From Alphaproteobacteria bacterium (GTDB lineage: Bacteria; Pseudomonadota; Alphaproteobacteria; Rs-D84), in the NCBI GenBank assembly GCA_017650505.1, contig JAGCET010000034.1:1-42737 (forward strand): DNA of 42,737 nucleotides. The letters run 5' to 3'. Below, piece after piece: positions 1-7,183 of the stretch. Position numbers and translations under genes: made by a program. The notes under the pieces are model-generated. The model saw only the letters and a program-made list of their open reading frames with translations, did no database searches and was not told the origin of the DNA. The first letter of the stretch is position 1. Each line of letters starts with the position of its first letter.

Positions 1-179
1 CGTATGTGTTGTTCTTGTTTTATAATATCGCACTGTACTGTATGCGCGGGCGGCGCGGTGCTGTGATAACGGTAGTTGGGATTTTTGCATTGTTTATATT
101 GACGGTGTATTTAACAAACTATCATATCGGGTGGTTCTTGTTTAAGAATACCAGTGCCGCATTGTCGTGTTTAATTTAG
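1..179 (+). CDS. C-terminal fragment of a membrane protein (5' end outside window)
   Basis: An open frame (codons starting at base 3) runs in from the left edge and ends at TAG 177-179. The 58 visible residues hold two hydrophobic stretches separated by a basic MRGRR-type loop: one near the start, and one ending in TVYLTNYHIGWFLF. This topology fits the last helices of an integral membrane protein. There is too little sequence to name a family. A degenerate hairpin (about 186-203, GCGTGG against CCCCGC with one mismatch) followed by GTGTTTT lies just downstream and may end its transcript. Confidence 0.5.
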   Translation, partial: YVLFLFYNIALYCMRGRRGAVITVVGIFALFILTVYLTNYHIGWFLFKNTSAALSCLI

Positions 180-222
180 TGTTGTGCGTGGCAAATACCC
201 CGCGTGTTTTATCCGCCACTCA

Positions 223-236
223 CTAACCACTAACAC
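223..236 (-). repeat. Copy 1 of dispersed 14-bp intergenic repeat
   Basis: On the minus strand this reads GTGTTAGTGGTTAG. The same 14-mer occurs exactly at 30920-30933, after dnaA, and at 42210-42223, after dnaN. A GC-rich imperfect hairpin and the string CCCCGCGTGTTTT lie beside it (about 190-210). The same string follows the dnaN copy, so copies 1 and 3 share more than the 14-mer. This is REP-like; function unknown. Confidence 0.6.
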
Positions 237-242
237 TTACAC

Positions 243-270
243 TTGCATTTTAATATTGGTTTGCTATTCT
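243..270 (+). promoter_or_regulatory. Putative sigma70 promoter of dnaX
   Basis: TTGCAT (243-248), a 16-nt spacer and TATTCT (265-270). The predicted start of transcription, near 277, is just ahead of the AAAGGAAG ribosome site. A longer in-frame TTG start at 243 would lie inside the -35 box, which supports ATG 291 as the real start. Confidence 0.45.
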
Positions 271-290
271 TGACGCAAAAGGAAGTTATT

Positions 291-1829
291 ATGGATGGCA
301 ACTATACTGTTTTGGCGCGCAAGTATCGCAGTCAGGATTTTCAATCACTTATCGGTCAGGATGTTTTGGTCAAAACCCTTACCACCGCGATAAAGACCGG
401 GCGTATCGCACACGCGTATATTTTTACCGGAATTCGCGGAACCGGGAAAACCAGTACTGCACGTATCTTGGCCAAGGCGTTAAATTGTCTGTCGTCCGAT
501 GGGCCAACCGCGACACCGTGTGGTCAGTGTGAAAATTGTCGTGCGATTGCCGCGGGGCAACATATTGATGTCTTGGAAATTGACGCCGCATCGCATACGG
601 GTGTTGATAATATGCGCGAAATTTTGGACGCGGCGCAATATCGCCCGACAAATGGCCGGTACAAGGTTTATATTATCGACGAAGTTCACATGCTGTCCAC
701 CAGTGCGTTTAACGCATTGTTGAAAACTTTGGAAGAACCGCCGGCGCACGTTATCTTTATTTTGGCAACCACCGAAATACGGAAAGTGCCGGTGACTATT
801 TTATCACGGTGCCAACGATTTGACCTTGTGCGGGTGCCGGTTGAAACGTTAAAGAAACACTTTGCGTGGATTGCCGAACAAGAGCAGGTTGAATTGACCG
901 ATGCCGCAAATGAATTGTTGGCGCGGGCGGCGGACGGTTCGGTGCGTGATGGGTTGTCATTGCTGGACCAGGCGATTGCGCAAACCGGTGGCCATGTTGA
1001 TGAAGCCGCGGTTATGGATATGTTAAAACGTGCAGACCGCGGTGTTGTGGTTGATTTAATGCAAACGATTTTGTCGGGAAATGTGGCGTCTGCGATTGCA
1101 AAGGTTGATGAAATTTATACGAATGGTGCCGATTTATCGATGCTGTTGACCGATATGATGGAATGGACACATTGGGCAACGCGTATGCATCCGGTCCTGC
1201 GCGCGGGGGAAAGCAATCATTCGCCATACACCGCCGACCAACGCGCAAAGATAGATGAAATAAACAAACATGTTTCGTTAAATACACTTTCCCGTATATG
1301 GCAGGTTATGGTTGCGTCTGTGCCGGAAATGGCGGCGGCGACGAATCAAAAACAATGCTTTGATATGTTGATAATTCGGTTGATGCATATTGCCGATATG
1401 CCGTCGATTGCCGATATGTTAAAGCAAGAAAAAGCGGTTGCACCATCCGTTGGGGTGGTGGCATCGACACCGGTTGCGTCACTAAAAACTATTGTGATAA
1501 AAACCGCGACAGATTTGGCGGATGCGTTGCAGGCGGCACGTGAAATTATGCTCTATTCTTATTTTACCAAGAATATAGAGGTGTCGGAAATTTCGGATAA
1601 TAAAATTTCTTACTTTGACCGTGGAAACGATTCAGAATTTCAACCGAAAATGATAAAATGGTTGAATGACAAGACCGGTGCAAATTGGACAATGAACAAA
1701 ATCGAAGAATCGCACCAGACTCAGACGGTCAGTGAACAGGTACGAAGTGATGTCGAAGCCGACCCGATGGTTGCCGATGCGATGTCTTTGTTCGAAGGGG
1801 CCGAAATTGTTGGAATATCAAAACAGTAA
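291..1829 (+). CDS. dnaX: DNA polymerase III subunit gamma/tau (clamp loader)
   Basis: AAA+ ATPase of the clamp-loader complex that places the DnaN ring on primed DNA. The 512-aa protein starts with YTVLARKYR, typical of DnaX. It has Walker A GIRGTGKT (47-54), a zinc-binding cysteine set (C66, C77, C80, C83), Walker B DEVH (130-133) and a sensor/arginine-finger region SRCQRF. The last 150 residues diverge, as the tau-specific tail usually does. ATG 291 is chosen because AAAGGAAG sits about 6 nt upstream. It is followed after 15 nt by a prepilin gene, probably on the same transcript. No clear A-AAA-AAG slippage site for a gamma form was seen. Confidence 0.96.
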   Translation: MDGNYTVLARKYRSQDFQSLIGQDVLVKTLTTAIKTGRIAHAYIFTGIRGTGKTSTARILAKALNCLSSDGPTATPCGQCENCRAIAAGQHIDVLEIDAASHTGVDNMREILDAAQYRPTNGRYKVYIIDEVHMLSTSAFNALLKTLEEPPAHVIFILATTEIRKVPVTILSRCQRFDLVRVPVETLKKHFAWIAEQEQVELTDAANELLARAADGSVRDGLSLLDQAIAQTGGHVDEAAVMDMLKRADRGVVVDLMQTILSGNVASAIAKVDEIYTNGADLSMLLTDMMEWTHWATRMHPVLRAGESNHSPYTADQRAKIDEINKHVSLNTLSRIWQVMVASVPEMAAATNQKQCFDMLIIRLMHIADMPSIADMLKQEKAVAPSVGVVASTPVASLKTIVIKTATDLADALQAAREIMLYSYFTKNIEVSEISDNKISYFDRGNDSEFQPKMIKWLNDKTGANWTMNKIEESHQTQTVSEQVRSDVEADPMVADAMSLFEGAEIVGISKQ

Positions 1830-1844
1830 ACCAAGGAGGGAAAG

Positions 1845-2300
1845 ATGAGGAGTGAATCAGGGCGTTCGTTGATTGAAATCGTCGGGATACTTGCAATTAC
1901 GGGTGTTATGACGGCCAGTGCAATTGGTATTTACAATTCGATTCGTCATAACCAGCATAACACGATTGCGTCCGCGGAACTGCGCGAGTTGGCAAAAAAT
2001 GTAAAGTTGCTGATGGGTGCGCGTGGCGATTATACGGGTTTGTCGGTTGATTATTTGATTAAGGCGGGGGCGTTGAATTCCGATGCGGCGCCGGCCGGTA
2101 AATCATGGACGGTTGGACCGGGGCTTGATTCCGGTACGTTTGAGATTAAAATTGCCGGAATGTCGCACAGCGAATGTGATTTCTTTGCAGTCAGTGTCCC
2201 AACGTGGGCCGAAGAAGTTTTGGTAAATGGCCAACAAATTGGTGAATTTGTGAATTGTTTTGGTGGTATAGATAACGAAATAACTTTTATTGCGCGATAA
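1845..2300 (+). CDS. Prepilin-like protein, type IVb (PilS-like)
   Basis: 151 aa, with a strong AAGGAGGG ribosome site. The N-terminus is SGRSLIEIVGILAITGVMT followed by a hydrophobic helix, then RHNQHNTI. This is a class III signal: a short basic leader, cleavage expected after GR, and the conserved Glu five residues into the mature helix. Two cysteines (in HSECDF and VNCFGG) could form the C-terminal disulphide loop of pilins. It resembles the product at 37465-37929 in leader and length. It probably contributes to a pilus or pseudopilus assembled with the TcpQ-domain protein and secretin at 22.6-25.3 kb; that link is inferred. Confidence 0.75.
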   Translation: MRSESGRSLIEIVGILAITGVMTASAIGIYNSIRHNQHNTIASAELRELAKNVKLLMGARGDYTGLSVDYLIKAGALNSDAAPAGKSWTVGPGLDSGTFEIKIAGMSHSECDFFAVSVPTWAEEVLVNGQQIGEFVNCFGGIDNEITFIAR

Positions 2301-2301
2301 A

Positions 2302-2976
2302 ATGAAGGTAAAAATATTATCTTGTTTGCTGCTGTTGCTGGGGGCGTGCGCCACGTATAAAAGTCCAGAGCATGGTACATGGGGGATGTACCTGCGCGGT
2401 GCAAGTTTTACCGATATGTCTGATACTGCGCGGATTGCCAAGAAACCGATATTTTTGGGGGACGGTGGTCGAACTGTGGCCGATGCGGTCGAAAAAGATT
2501 CCGCAATGGAATATGGTGATAAAAATCTGAACGACACGGCAATAAATGTTGGATATATGTCTGAATTAGAATATGCCCTGTACGATGCGTTGCGACGACC
2601 GGGGGTGTCGGTGCAAAGGGCCGGAACCGATGTTGTTGTTATCTTGGTGCGTGATGCAATTATGGAACTGAATGCGCCGGAAATATCGGCCGATGGCGAT
2701 AAAAACCTTGGGACTATTGCAAAAATATTGAAAAAGTATGATGCGACTTTTGTTGAAATCGCGGGATATACAGATTCTATGCGTGATGCGAATGCGGCGC
2801 GGGCTTTTTCATTGGATATGGCCGAAAGGGTAGGGGTATATATGTCGGAACATGGGATTCGTCCGTCGCGAGTGTTTATTGTTGGGCGCGGTTCGGCCCG
2901 TCCTATTGCGGGGCAAGATGAATGGGGGCGCCTGACCAATCGGCGTGTAGAAATACGAATTTCGCCCGTGCGGTAA
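2302..2976 (+). CDS. OmpA-like peptidoglycan-binding lipoprotein
   Basis: 224 aa. The signal peptide MKVKILSCLLLLLGAC has a lipobox (LLGAC), so the protein should be lipid-anchored in the outer membrane. The last roughly 90 residues form an OmpA C-terminal domain: VEIAGYTDSMRDANAARAFSLD region, then RVFIVGRGSARPI and the closing NRRVEIRI. This is the fold that binds peptidoglycan in Pal and OmpA. The start is ATG 2302, 1 nt after the pilin stop. A TTG at 2290, overlapping the pilin, is possible but would spoil the signal peptide. Co-transcription with the pilin suggests a pilus-associated envelope anchor (inference). Confidence 0.8.
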   Translation: MKVKILSCLLLLLGACATYKSPEHGTWGMYLRGASFTDMSDTARIAKKPIFLGDGGRTVADAVEKDSAMEYGDKNLNDTAINVGYMSELEYALYDALRRPGVSVQRAGTDVVVILVRDAIMELNAPEISADGDKNLGTIAKILKKYDATFVEIAGYTDSMRDANAARAFSLDMAERVGVYMSEHGIRPSRVFIVGRGSARPIAGQDEWGRLTNRRVEIRISPVR

Positions 2977-2993
2977 GTTTGTTATTATTTGTA

Positions 2994-3021
2994 TTGACAA
3001 AATAAATAAACGTGATATATT
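2994..3021 (+). promoter_or_regulatory. Consensus-like promoter TTGACA-N16-TATATT
   Basis: TTGACA (2994-2999), 16 nt, TATATT (3016-3021). Almost the same architecture precedes the orphan genes at 25299-26129, 30995-31426 and 31551-32000. An upstream in-frame GTG at 3012 would overlap the -10 box, so it cannot be the start of the following gene. Confidence 0.65.
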
Positions 3022-3047
3022 TTGTGCAAATAAATGGTGTAAAAATT

Positions 3048-3629
3048 ATGGCAAAAATAGTAGGAAAAATTCCAGAAAGAACGGGTGGCAAATATGCCGC
3101 CACTGGTCGTAAGGCTGAAGAGATTTTGTTGAAAACATATACTGGTGAAGATATTTTTAGTGAAGAATATAGCAAGGAACTTTACAAGTGGAATAAAGAA
3201 AACGCGGAAAGAGTATTGCAAGATTGTGAAAATTGGGCGGCGTATCGCAATATTTTATCATGTATAGAGGTCTCGTATGACAACCTTAATGGGTTGAATG
3301 TTTTTCAAAATGCCGAAAAAAAGGGTTTGACCGAAAATATGACCAAAGAACAAATCGATATTTTAAAGAAAATATCCAAAGACACGTCGTTTGCACGGAC
3401 TTTGTTTGTTGCATCTAAATATACAGCGTATGTTCTTGTCGCGATGGCGTTGACAAATCTTTATATAAGTTCGCACATTAGGTTTTTACATAATATTATT
3501 CAATCCGAAGAAACTTATGCATTTATAGGTGGTTTAGTGTTTATATTATTTTGTGCGCTTGCCCAGGGACCATTGGCGTACGCTACATTGTATAAAATTA
3601 AACGTATGTTAAATCTAAAACAACGGTAA
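3048..3629 (+). CDS. Orphan protein with two C-terminal membrane helices
   Basis: 193 aa, no family recognised. The first 130 residues are charged and soluble-looking (MAKIVGKIPERTGGKYAATG...). Two hydrophobic segments follow: TLFVASKYTAYVLVAMALTNLY and TYAFIGGLVFILFCALAQGPLA, with residues 105-125 amphipathic. It ends in a short basic tail. The ribosome site is weak. The gene has its own strong promoter (2994-3021). Its AT-rich, Lys/Glu-rich composition differs from dnaX and matches the other orphan genes in the window. It is probably a tail-anchored-like inner-membrane protein; no function is proposed. Confidence 0.7.
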   Translation: MAKIVGKIPERTGGKYAATGRKAEEILLKTYTGEDIFSEEYSKELYKWNKENAERVLQDCENWAAYRNILSCIEVSYDNLNGLNVFQNAEKKGLTENMTKEQIDILKKISKDTSFARTLFVASKYTAYVLVAMALTNLYISSHIRFLHNIIQSEETYAFIGGLVFILFCALAQGPLAYATLYKIKRMLNLKQR

Positions 3630-3656
3630 ATATCTGTATAATTGCAAACTTTCCGC

Positions 3657-3686
3657 TTGTATTTTATGATTTTTTGTTGCTATAGT
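3657..3686 (+). promoter_or_regulatory. Putative promoter of the OmpH/Skp-like gene
   Basis: TTGTAT (3657-3662), an 18-nt spacer and TATAGT (3681-3686), 32 nt before the start codon. Moderate match only. Confidence 0.35.
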
Positions 3687-3717
3687 CTAAACGTTAACAA
3701 AACAAAAGGATGGAATT

Positions 3718-4377
3718 ATGCAAAATACAAAAAACCCAACAGAATCATCTGTTAAAAAATATGTTAAATTTGGTGTTGTGGCGGCGGTTGTTGTTGCGGT
3801 GGCACTGATTGGCGTGTGGCTTGTTGGTGGGTCAAAGAACGTCAGTGCAAACGAGGCGATAAGTGAAATATCGGCCGAGGCACCGACGGGGGGCGACCTG
3901 CGTTTCGCGGTTGTTCGTATGGATGCGATTCAAACAGAATCCAAAGCGTTGCAAGATTTGCGCAAACAAAAAGAAAACTATGAAAACAAATTGCGTGCGG
4001 AATTGGAAAAAGAACAGAAAGAGTTAGAAAAAGAAAAAGCAGAAATCGAAAAATCCCAAGATGTCTTGTCGCGGGAAGCGTTGCAACGTCGTGTCGTTGA
4101 ATACCAAGGCAAGGTTACAAAATTGCAACGTGATTTGACCGAACGTGCCCAGGCGATAGATGCAGTGTTCCAAAAGGCATTGGCGCAAATCCAAGAAAAA
4201 CATTTGGACCCGATTATAGAGGCGATTATCGCGAAAAAGAATTTGTCTTTGGTAATCGACGGTCGTTTTGCGCGTACGGGTGCGAATGCCGAAAACCTTG
4301 ATATCACAAACGATGTTGTTAACGCGTTGAATAAAAAAGTTTCAAGTGTTAAGATGGAAACACCAAAAGGTTTTTAA
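3718..4377 (+). CDS. Membrane-anchored OmpH/Skp family periplasmic protein
   Basis: 219 aa, with an AAAGGATGG ribosome site. After a short N-terminal tail comes one membrane helix (about residues 18-41, FGVVAAVVVAVALIGVWLVGG). Then comes the start of the Skp fold (RFAVVRMDAIQTES), a long Lys/Glu coiled coil (about 80-150) and the C-terminal strand NLSLVIDGR. Skp holds unfolded outer-membrane proteins in the periplasm as a jellyfish-shaped trimer. The helix here does not end in a clear signal-peptidase site, so this version may stay tethered to the inner membrane, an unusual form. It is followed by a terminator. Confidence 0.75.
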   Translation: MQNTKNPTESSVKKYVKFGVVAAVVVAVALIGVWLVGGSKNVSANEAISEISAEAPTGGDLRFAVVRMDAIQTESKALQDLRKQKENYENKLRAELEKEQKELEKEKAEIEKSQDVLSREALQRRVVEYQGKVTKLQRDLTERAQAIDAVFQKALAQIQEKHLDPIIEAIIAKKNLSLVIDGRFARTGANAENLDITNDVVNALNKKVSSVKMETPKGF

Positions 4378-4399
4378 TCGCAACGTAAATATTTGTTAA

Positions 4400-4425
4400 A
4401 AACCGTCGATTTTTCGGCGGTTTTT
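4400..4425. terminator. Bidirectional intrinsic terminator
   Basis: A 9-bp stem, AAACCGTCG (4400-4408) against CGGCGGTTT (4415-4423) with one G-U pair, followed by a T run. A-rich sequence on the left gives a U tract for the minus strand too. It separates the convergent genes ending at 4377 and 4446. Confidence 0.75.
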
Positions 4426-4445
4426 GATTGCGGAATGTGGGGTTC

Positions 4446-5021
4446 TTAATCGCCCACTGGATGAATACGGCCCCATGCGGCTTCATATCCACCGTCGCGT
4501 GTCAGAACTATTTTCGCATTTGCCAAATCTTGGCAATTCAGACCGCGCACATTGAATGTCTTGGTTAAACGGCCCGGTTTGTCGATTGACAACATTGGTA
4601 ATTTAACCTTCATACATTTTGATGCGCAACAACTGCTGTCCGTGCAATCGCCACATTTATAGATTTTCATAACGTAATCTTTGCCTGGACGCAGGTCGGT
4701 CACATCGACCATCATTTTTGTGCCTTTGTCGGTTTTTGCAAATTTGATATATCCCATTGGCGATGTTCCGCCGGTGCTGCTGTTGGTGTACATCTTGGCC
4801 TTCATAATTGTGTTTTCCATATTTTCGACGGCGACCATTTCTACGGTTTCCGATTCGTACATAATGACTTCGGCGGGTGCCGGGGCGGCGTGTTGAGCTT
4901 GGTGATGTTTTGGTTTATGGTGGTGTTGCATACCATCACATGTCACTGCACATCCGGCCAATACACTGACCGCGCCCAATGCCATGGTTAGTTTTGTGAT
5001 TTTATTTAATGTGTTTTGCAT
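4446..5021 (-). CDS. His-rich lipoprotein with degenerate Cu/Zn-SOD-like domain
   Basis: 191 aa, ribosome site AAAGGAG. The lipobox is VLAGC. Next comes a His-rich segment (HHHKPKHHQAQHAAPAP), a possible metal-binding tail like those of some periplasmic SodC proteins. Residues from about 75 on follow the SodC fold by eye: YIKFAKTDKGTKMMVDVTDL, then RPGKDYVMKIYKCGDC where SodC has PPGxHGFHIHxxGxC, and a final GGYEAAWGRIHPV. All three His copper ligands of HGFHIH are replaced (YVMKIY). Extra cysteines (CGDC, CC, CASKC) are present. It is therefore probably not a dismutase, but may bind metal or be structural. Fold assignment is inference. Confidence 0.6.
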   Translation of the reverse strand: MQNTLNKITKLTMALGAVSVLAGCAVTCDGMQHHHKPKHHQAQHAAPAPAEVIMYESETVEMVAVENMENTIMKAKMYTNSSTGGTSPMGYIKFAKTDKGTKMMVDVTDLRPGKDYVMKIYKCGDCTDSSCCASKCMKVKLPMLSIDKPGRLTKTFNVRGLNCQDLANAKIVLTRDGGYEAAWGRIHPVGD

Positions 5022-5094
5022 ATTTACTCCTTTTGGGTTATACGATGGAAATTATATTCTAAACTTTTGCCACGTGCCCCAGGTATGATTGCCT

Positions 5095-5125
5095 AAAAAA
5101 AATTGACCCCGAATTTATCGGGGTC
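5095..5125 (-). terminator. Intrinsic terminator of the outer-membrane barrel gene
   Basis: A perfect 8-bp stem GACCCCGA (5105-5112) / TCGGGGTC (5118-5125). On the minus strand it is followed by AATTTTTTT. It lies just past the stop of the gene at 5144-5746. Confidence 0.85.
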
Positions 5126-5143
5126 CAACCATGACAAAGACGA

Positions 5144-5746
5144 TTAGAACATATATCTTATACCGATGTCGCCGGTAAAGTTATGTAATCCGGAATTCAA
5201 GTCTGCATAGTTATAACGTAATGCCATATCGACCGCGAATACGCGCCAATCGAATGTGACACCAACGGTTCCCATGGCCGAGAATCGACCTTTGTCGTGG
5301 TTGAACGACGGGCCGCCGGCAACACTGACACTCTGTTCGGCAAACGCGACACCGGCCCCCAGGCCGACAAACGGACGAATCATCTGGTAATTGCCAATGT
5401 CCATATAGGCATTCATCAATAACGTTTGCATTTTTGTATCGATATTTACCTGGTTCGGACCGAAACTGTTGTTGTCTTTCAGTTTCGTGAACATAGACCA
5501 TTCAACTTCGGTACGTGCCCGATTGCACCACATTGCCAAACCAAGTGCGGCGCGGCCGTGCATTTCTTCATCGTTCAACGATTCGCGATAGCCATCATAA
5601 CGATAGTTCAGGTTCGTATAACCGGCACCAACGCGCAGTGCCATATACGGGTTCAAAGAATCCCAAAAGGATTCGTGGTGATATTGACCCGCCATGGCAG
5701 GACACGCAACCAGCGCGGCCAAGACAGGAATTGCAACATTCTTCAT
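5144..5746 (-). CDS. Outer-membrane beta-barrel protein (opacity/Omp25-type)
   Basis: 200 aa. The signal peptide MKNVAIPVLAALVACPAMA ends in an AMA cleavage site. The rest is alternating amphipathic strands (MALRVGAGYTNLNYRYDG..., VRPFVGLGAGVAFAE-like segments) ending with DIGIRYMF. A C-terminal aromatic residue is the usual signal for BAM-dependent insertion. The size fits an 8-strand barrel. ATG 5746 is chosen because AAAAAGGAG lies directly upstream; the 49-codon longer reading has no ribosome site. Likely a small surface porin or adhesin-like protein. Confidence 0.8.
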   Translation of the reverse strand: MKNVAIPVLAALVACPAMAGQYHHESFWDSLNPYMALRVGAGYTNLNYRYDGYRESLNDEEMHGRAALGLAMWCNRARTEVEWSMFTKLKDNNSFGPNQVNIDTKMQTLLMNAYMDIGNYQMIRPFVGLGAGVAFAEQSVSVAGGPSFNHDKGRFSAMGTVGVTFDWRVFAVDMALRYNYADLNSGLHNFTGDIGIRYMF

Positions 5747-5880
5747 TTTTTCTCCTTTTTGTTTTTGTGGGATGCGATTACACCCCCGGACTGATTTGAT
5801 GATATCACGCGAAAACCCGGGTTTGCATAGGTATGGATGCCTTTTTGATATTGCGGTGCACGTTGAGGTGCGATAAAAAC

Positions 5881-5908
5881 TTGCAATTTTCAAAAAAGAT
5901 TATATAAT
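5881..5908 (+). promoter_or_regulatory. Promoter of tRNA-Lys
   Basis: TTGCAA (5881-5886), a 16-nt spacer and a perfect TATAAT (5903-5908), 26 nt before the tRNA. Confidence 0.7.
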
Positions 5909-5934
5909 TTGCGGGTTATCAGATTCAGACCCAT

Positions 5935-6010
5935 GGGTGCGTAGCTCAGTTGGTAGAGCAACTGACTCTTAATCAGTGGGTCCAGGGTTCGAGTCCCTGC
6001 GCGCCCACCA
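5935..6010 (+). tRNA. tRNA-Lys (anticodon CTT)
   Basis: 76 nt including an encoded CCA. The acceptor stem is GGGTGCG/CGCGCCC. The D arm holds AGCTCAGTTGGTAGAGC, the anticodon stem is CTGA/TCAG with loop CTCTTAA (anticodon CTT), and the T arm is CAGGG-TTCGAGT-CCCTG. The last 17 nt are repeated 180 nt downstream. Confidence 0.97.
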
Positions 6011-6016
6011 AGATTC

Positions 6017-6038
6017 AAACCGACCGATGGTCGGTTTT
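6017..6038 (+). terminator. Terminator after tRNA-Lys
   Basis: A perfect 9-bp hairpin AAACCGACC (6017-6025) / GGTCGGTTT (6029-6037) with a 3-nt loop, followed by TTAATTTT. Confidence 0.75.
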
Positions 6039-6173
6039 AATTTTGGGTTGGGCCGGCCAGACGAGAACCCAAAAAGGGTTCGACACGATAGCCGGTTTTG
6101 CAAACGCAGTGCCGCGAAACCGTTGCGAGTGGAAAGGGTTCCTATCCGACATTTGGCGGATGGAAATGTGCAA
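6039..6173 (+). other. Hairpin-rich non-coding segment between two copies of the tRNA-Lys 3' end
   Basis: No plausible gene. Three small hairpins are visible: GAACCC/GGGTTC around AAAAA (about 6065-6081), CGGTTT/AAACCG (about 6093-6121) and ATCCG/CGGAT (about 6144-6161). The GGGTTCGACA string recalls the tmRNA D-loop, but no tag reading frame or matching acceptor strand is present. It could be a transcribed structured RNA ending in a tRNA-like CCA sequence, or the scar of an integrated element. Confidence 0.35.
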
Positions 6174-6190
6174 TCCCTGCGCGCCCACCA
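6174..6190 (+). repeat. Duplicate of the tRNA-Lys 3' end (att-like)
   Basis: 17 nt (TCCCTGCGCGCCCACCA) identical to tRNA-Lys 5994-6010: half of the T stem, the acceptor 3' strand and CCA. Duplication of a tRNA 3' end is what integrases leave at island borders, but here only 180 nt separate the copies. Confidence 0.75.
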
Positions 6191-6202
6191 CAATAATTTG
6201 TT

Positions 6203-6231
6203 AACCCGCGCCATGAAAGCGCGGGTTTAAA
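6203..6231 (+). terminator. Strong hairpin, possible terminator
   Basis: A perfect 9-bp stem AACCCGCGC (6203-6211) / GCGCGGGTT (6219-6227) with a 7-nt loop, followed by TAAAAATT. The U tract is poor. It lies 12 nt after the duplicated tRNA end and before the convergent broken gene at 6303. The remainder to 6302 shows nothing recognisable. Confidence 0.45.
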
Positions 6232-6302
6232 AATTGTTAGTGTTCCGCCGTAAGTTGATGAGTTGTATTTGATTTGATGAATTTGTATTGAATAAATAAA
6301 AT

Positions 6303-6968
6303 TTATCGTTTTATTGGTTCACCAAAAACAAATGAATTTTTTTGTTCTTTATTTGGCGTTCCAAAAGTATAAGGCTTACTGGTCATGAACATACTTGCAA
6401 TTCTTAGCTGCATTTTCTTCATACATTGGGGACAAAAATGTGTTCCGACCCCAGATGCATTCATAATACAATGAATATCATCTTTACAATGTTCATCAAC
6501 TCCGAAACGGTGTCCTAATTCATGTTTAACTGTACTTTTTAAAGCTTTTACATTCTGCAAATCAAACACAATAGTAGAAAAATGCTGGCTAGTACCAGAA
6601 CCATTATAAAAAGAAACAAAGTTGTGCGGAATTACCAACATAGTTGTCAATGGCGACTTATTATCCTTGTATATTCATTCAAACTTATCCCAATAGTACC
6701 TATAATGTAAGTTTGTGACATCTTTTATTGTTGTTGGTTGATTGTTGACAATATCTGCTACTTTTTGATATGGCATTTCTTTTATTTTGAACCAATCTTT
6801 TTTATCTGGAAACAAACGAAAAAACTCAGCGATCGCTTCACGTACAGCTTGTTTGTGTTCTGGTAATAATATTGGCGAAACATAAAAATGAACATCCATA
6901 TCTCCTATGCCCCACTTACCATGTTCTGGTTCTGTTTCCGTTTCAGGGTTCCCAAAATTAAAAGCCAT
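6303..6968 (-). pseudogene. Archaemetzincin-like zinc protease gene with in-frame TGA
   Basis: A single reading frame of 222 codons is interrupted only by TGA at 6675-6677 (codon 98); it stays in the same frame on both sides. The downstream part carries HELGHRFGVDEHC, then CIM and CPQC. This is close to the archaemetzincin (M54) signature HExxHxxGxxxCx4CxM...CxxC, with one extra residue before the first Cys. Upstream of the stop is a well-formed start (AGGAG then ATG 6968), giving a 97-aa product without the active site. A TTG at 6650 could restart translation. TGA is a genuine stop elsewhere here, so the gene is probably freshly broken, or read through. AT-rich composition suggests transfer. 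Confidence 0.65.
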
Positions 6969-6990
6969 GTTATACTCCTGTTCAATGACG

Positions 6991-7006
6991 ATTATACCAC
7001 AAAAAG
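6991..7006 (-). promoter_or_regulatory. Extended -10 promoter of the archaemetzincin-like gene
   Basis: On the minus strand this is CTTTTTGTGGTATAAT, with TATAAT preceded by TGG (extended -10). No -35 box is clear. The same 16 nt occur at 27263-27278, before the secreted glycine-zipper gene. Confidence 0.55.
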
Positions 7007-7183
7007 TTCGAAAATAATAATTTTTGGCGTTTTATAAAAACGGACTTGCGGACTTTTCGCATATATTACAAAACAAACAAAAACTTGCCACTGGTTGGTA
7101 TTTTATGAATTATACATATTTATTTGCATCGGCATAAAATTTTTTACTTCAAGAAACCAATCCTATGTGATAAATTTTTATAT

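Noticed and set aside
1420..1445. Programmed frameshift in dnaX
   Set aside because: Only a short A run without the A-AAA-AAG heptamer or a clear downstream hairpin.
6060..6190. tmRNA or tmRNA coding piece (GGGTTCGACA string, CCA end)
   Set aside because: No tag peptide frame and no 5' strand matching the GCGCGCCC acceptor end; too short.
5969..6214. Minus-strand open frame across tRNA-Lys ending in WWARRDSNPGPTD
   Set aside because: This is the well-known false protein produced by reading the antisense of a tRNA; it also covers the duplicated 3' end.
6675..6677. Reassignment of TGA to tryptophan
   Set aside because: TGA ends dprA and, in an ATGA overlap, the gene before sufB. No other conserved gene shows internal TGA, so the standard code holds.
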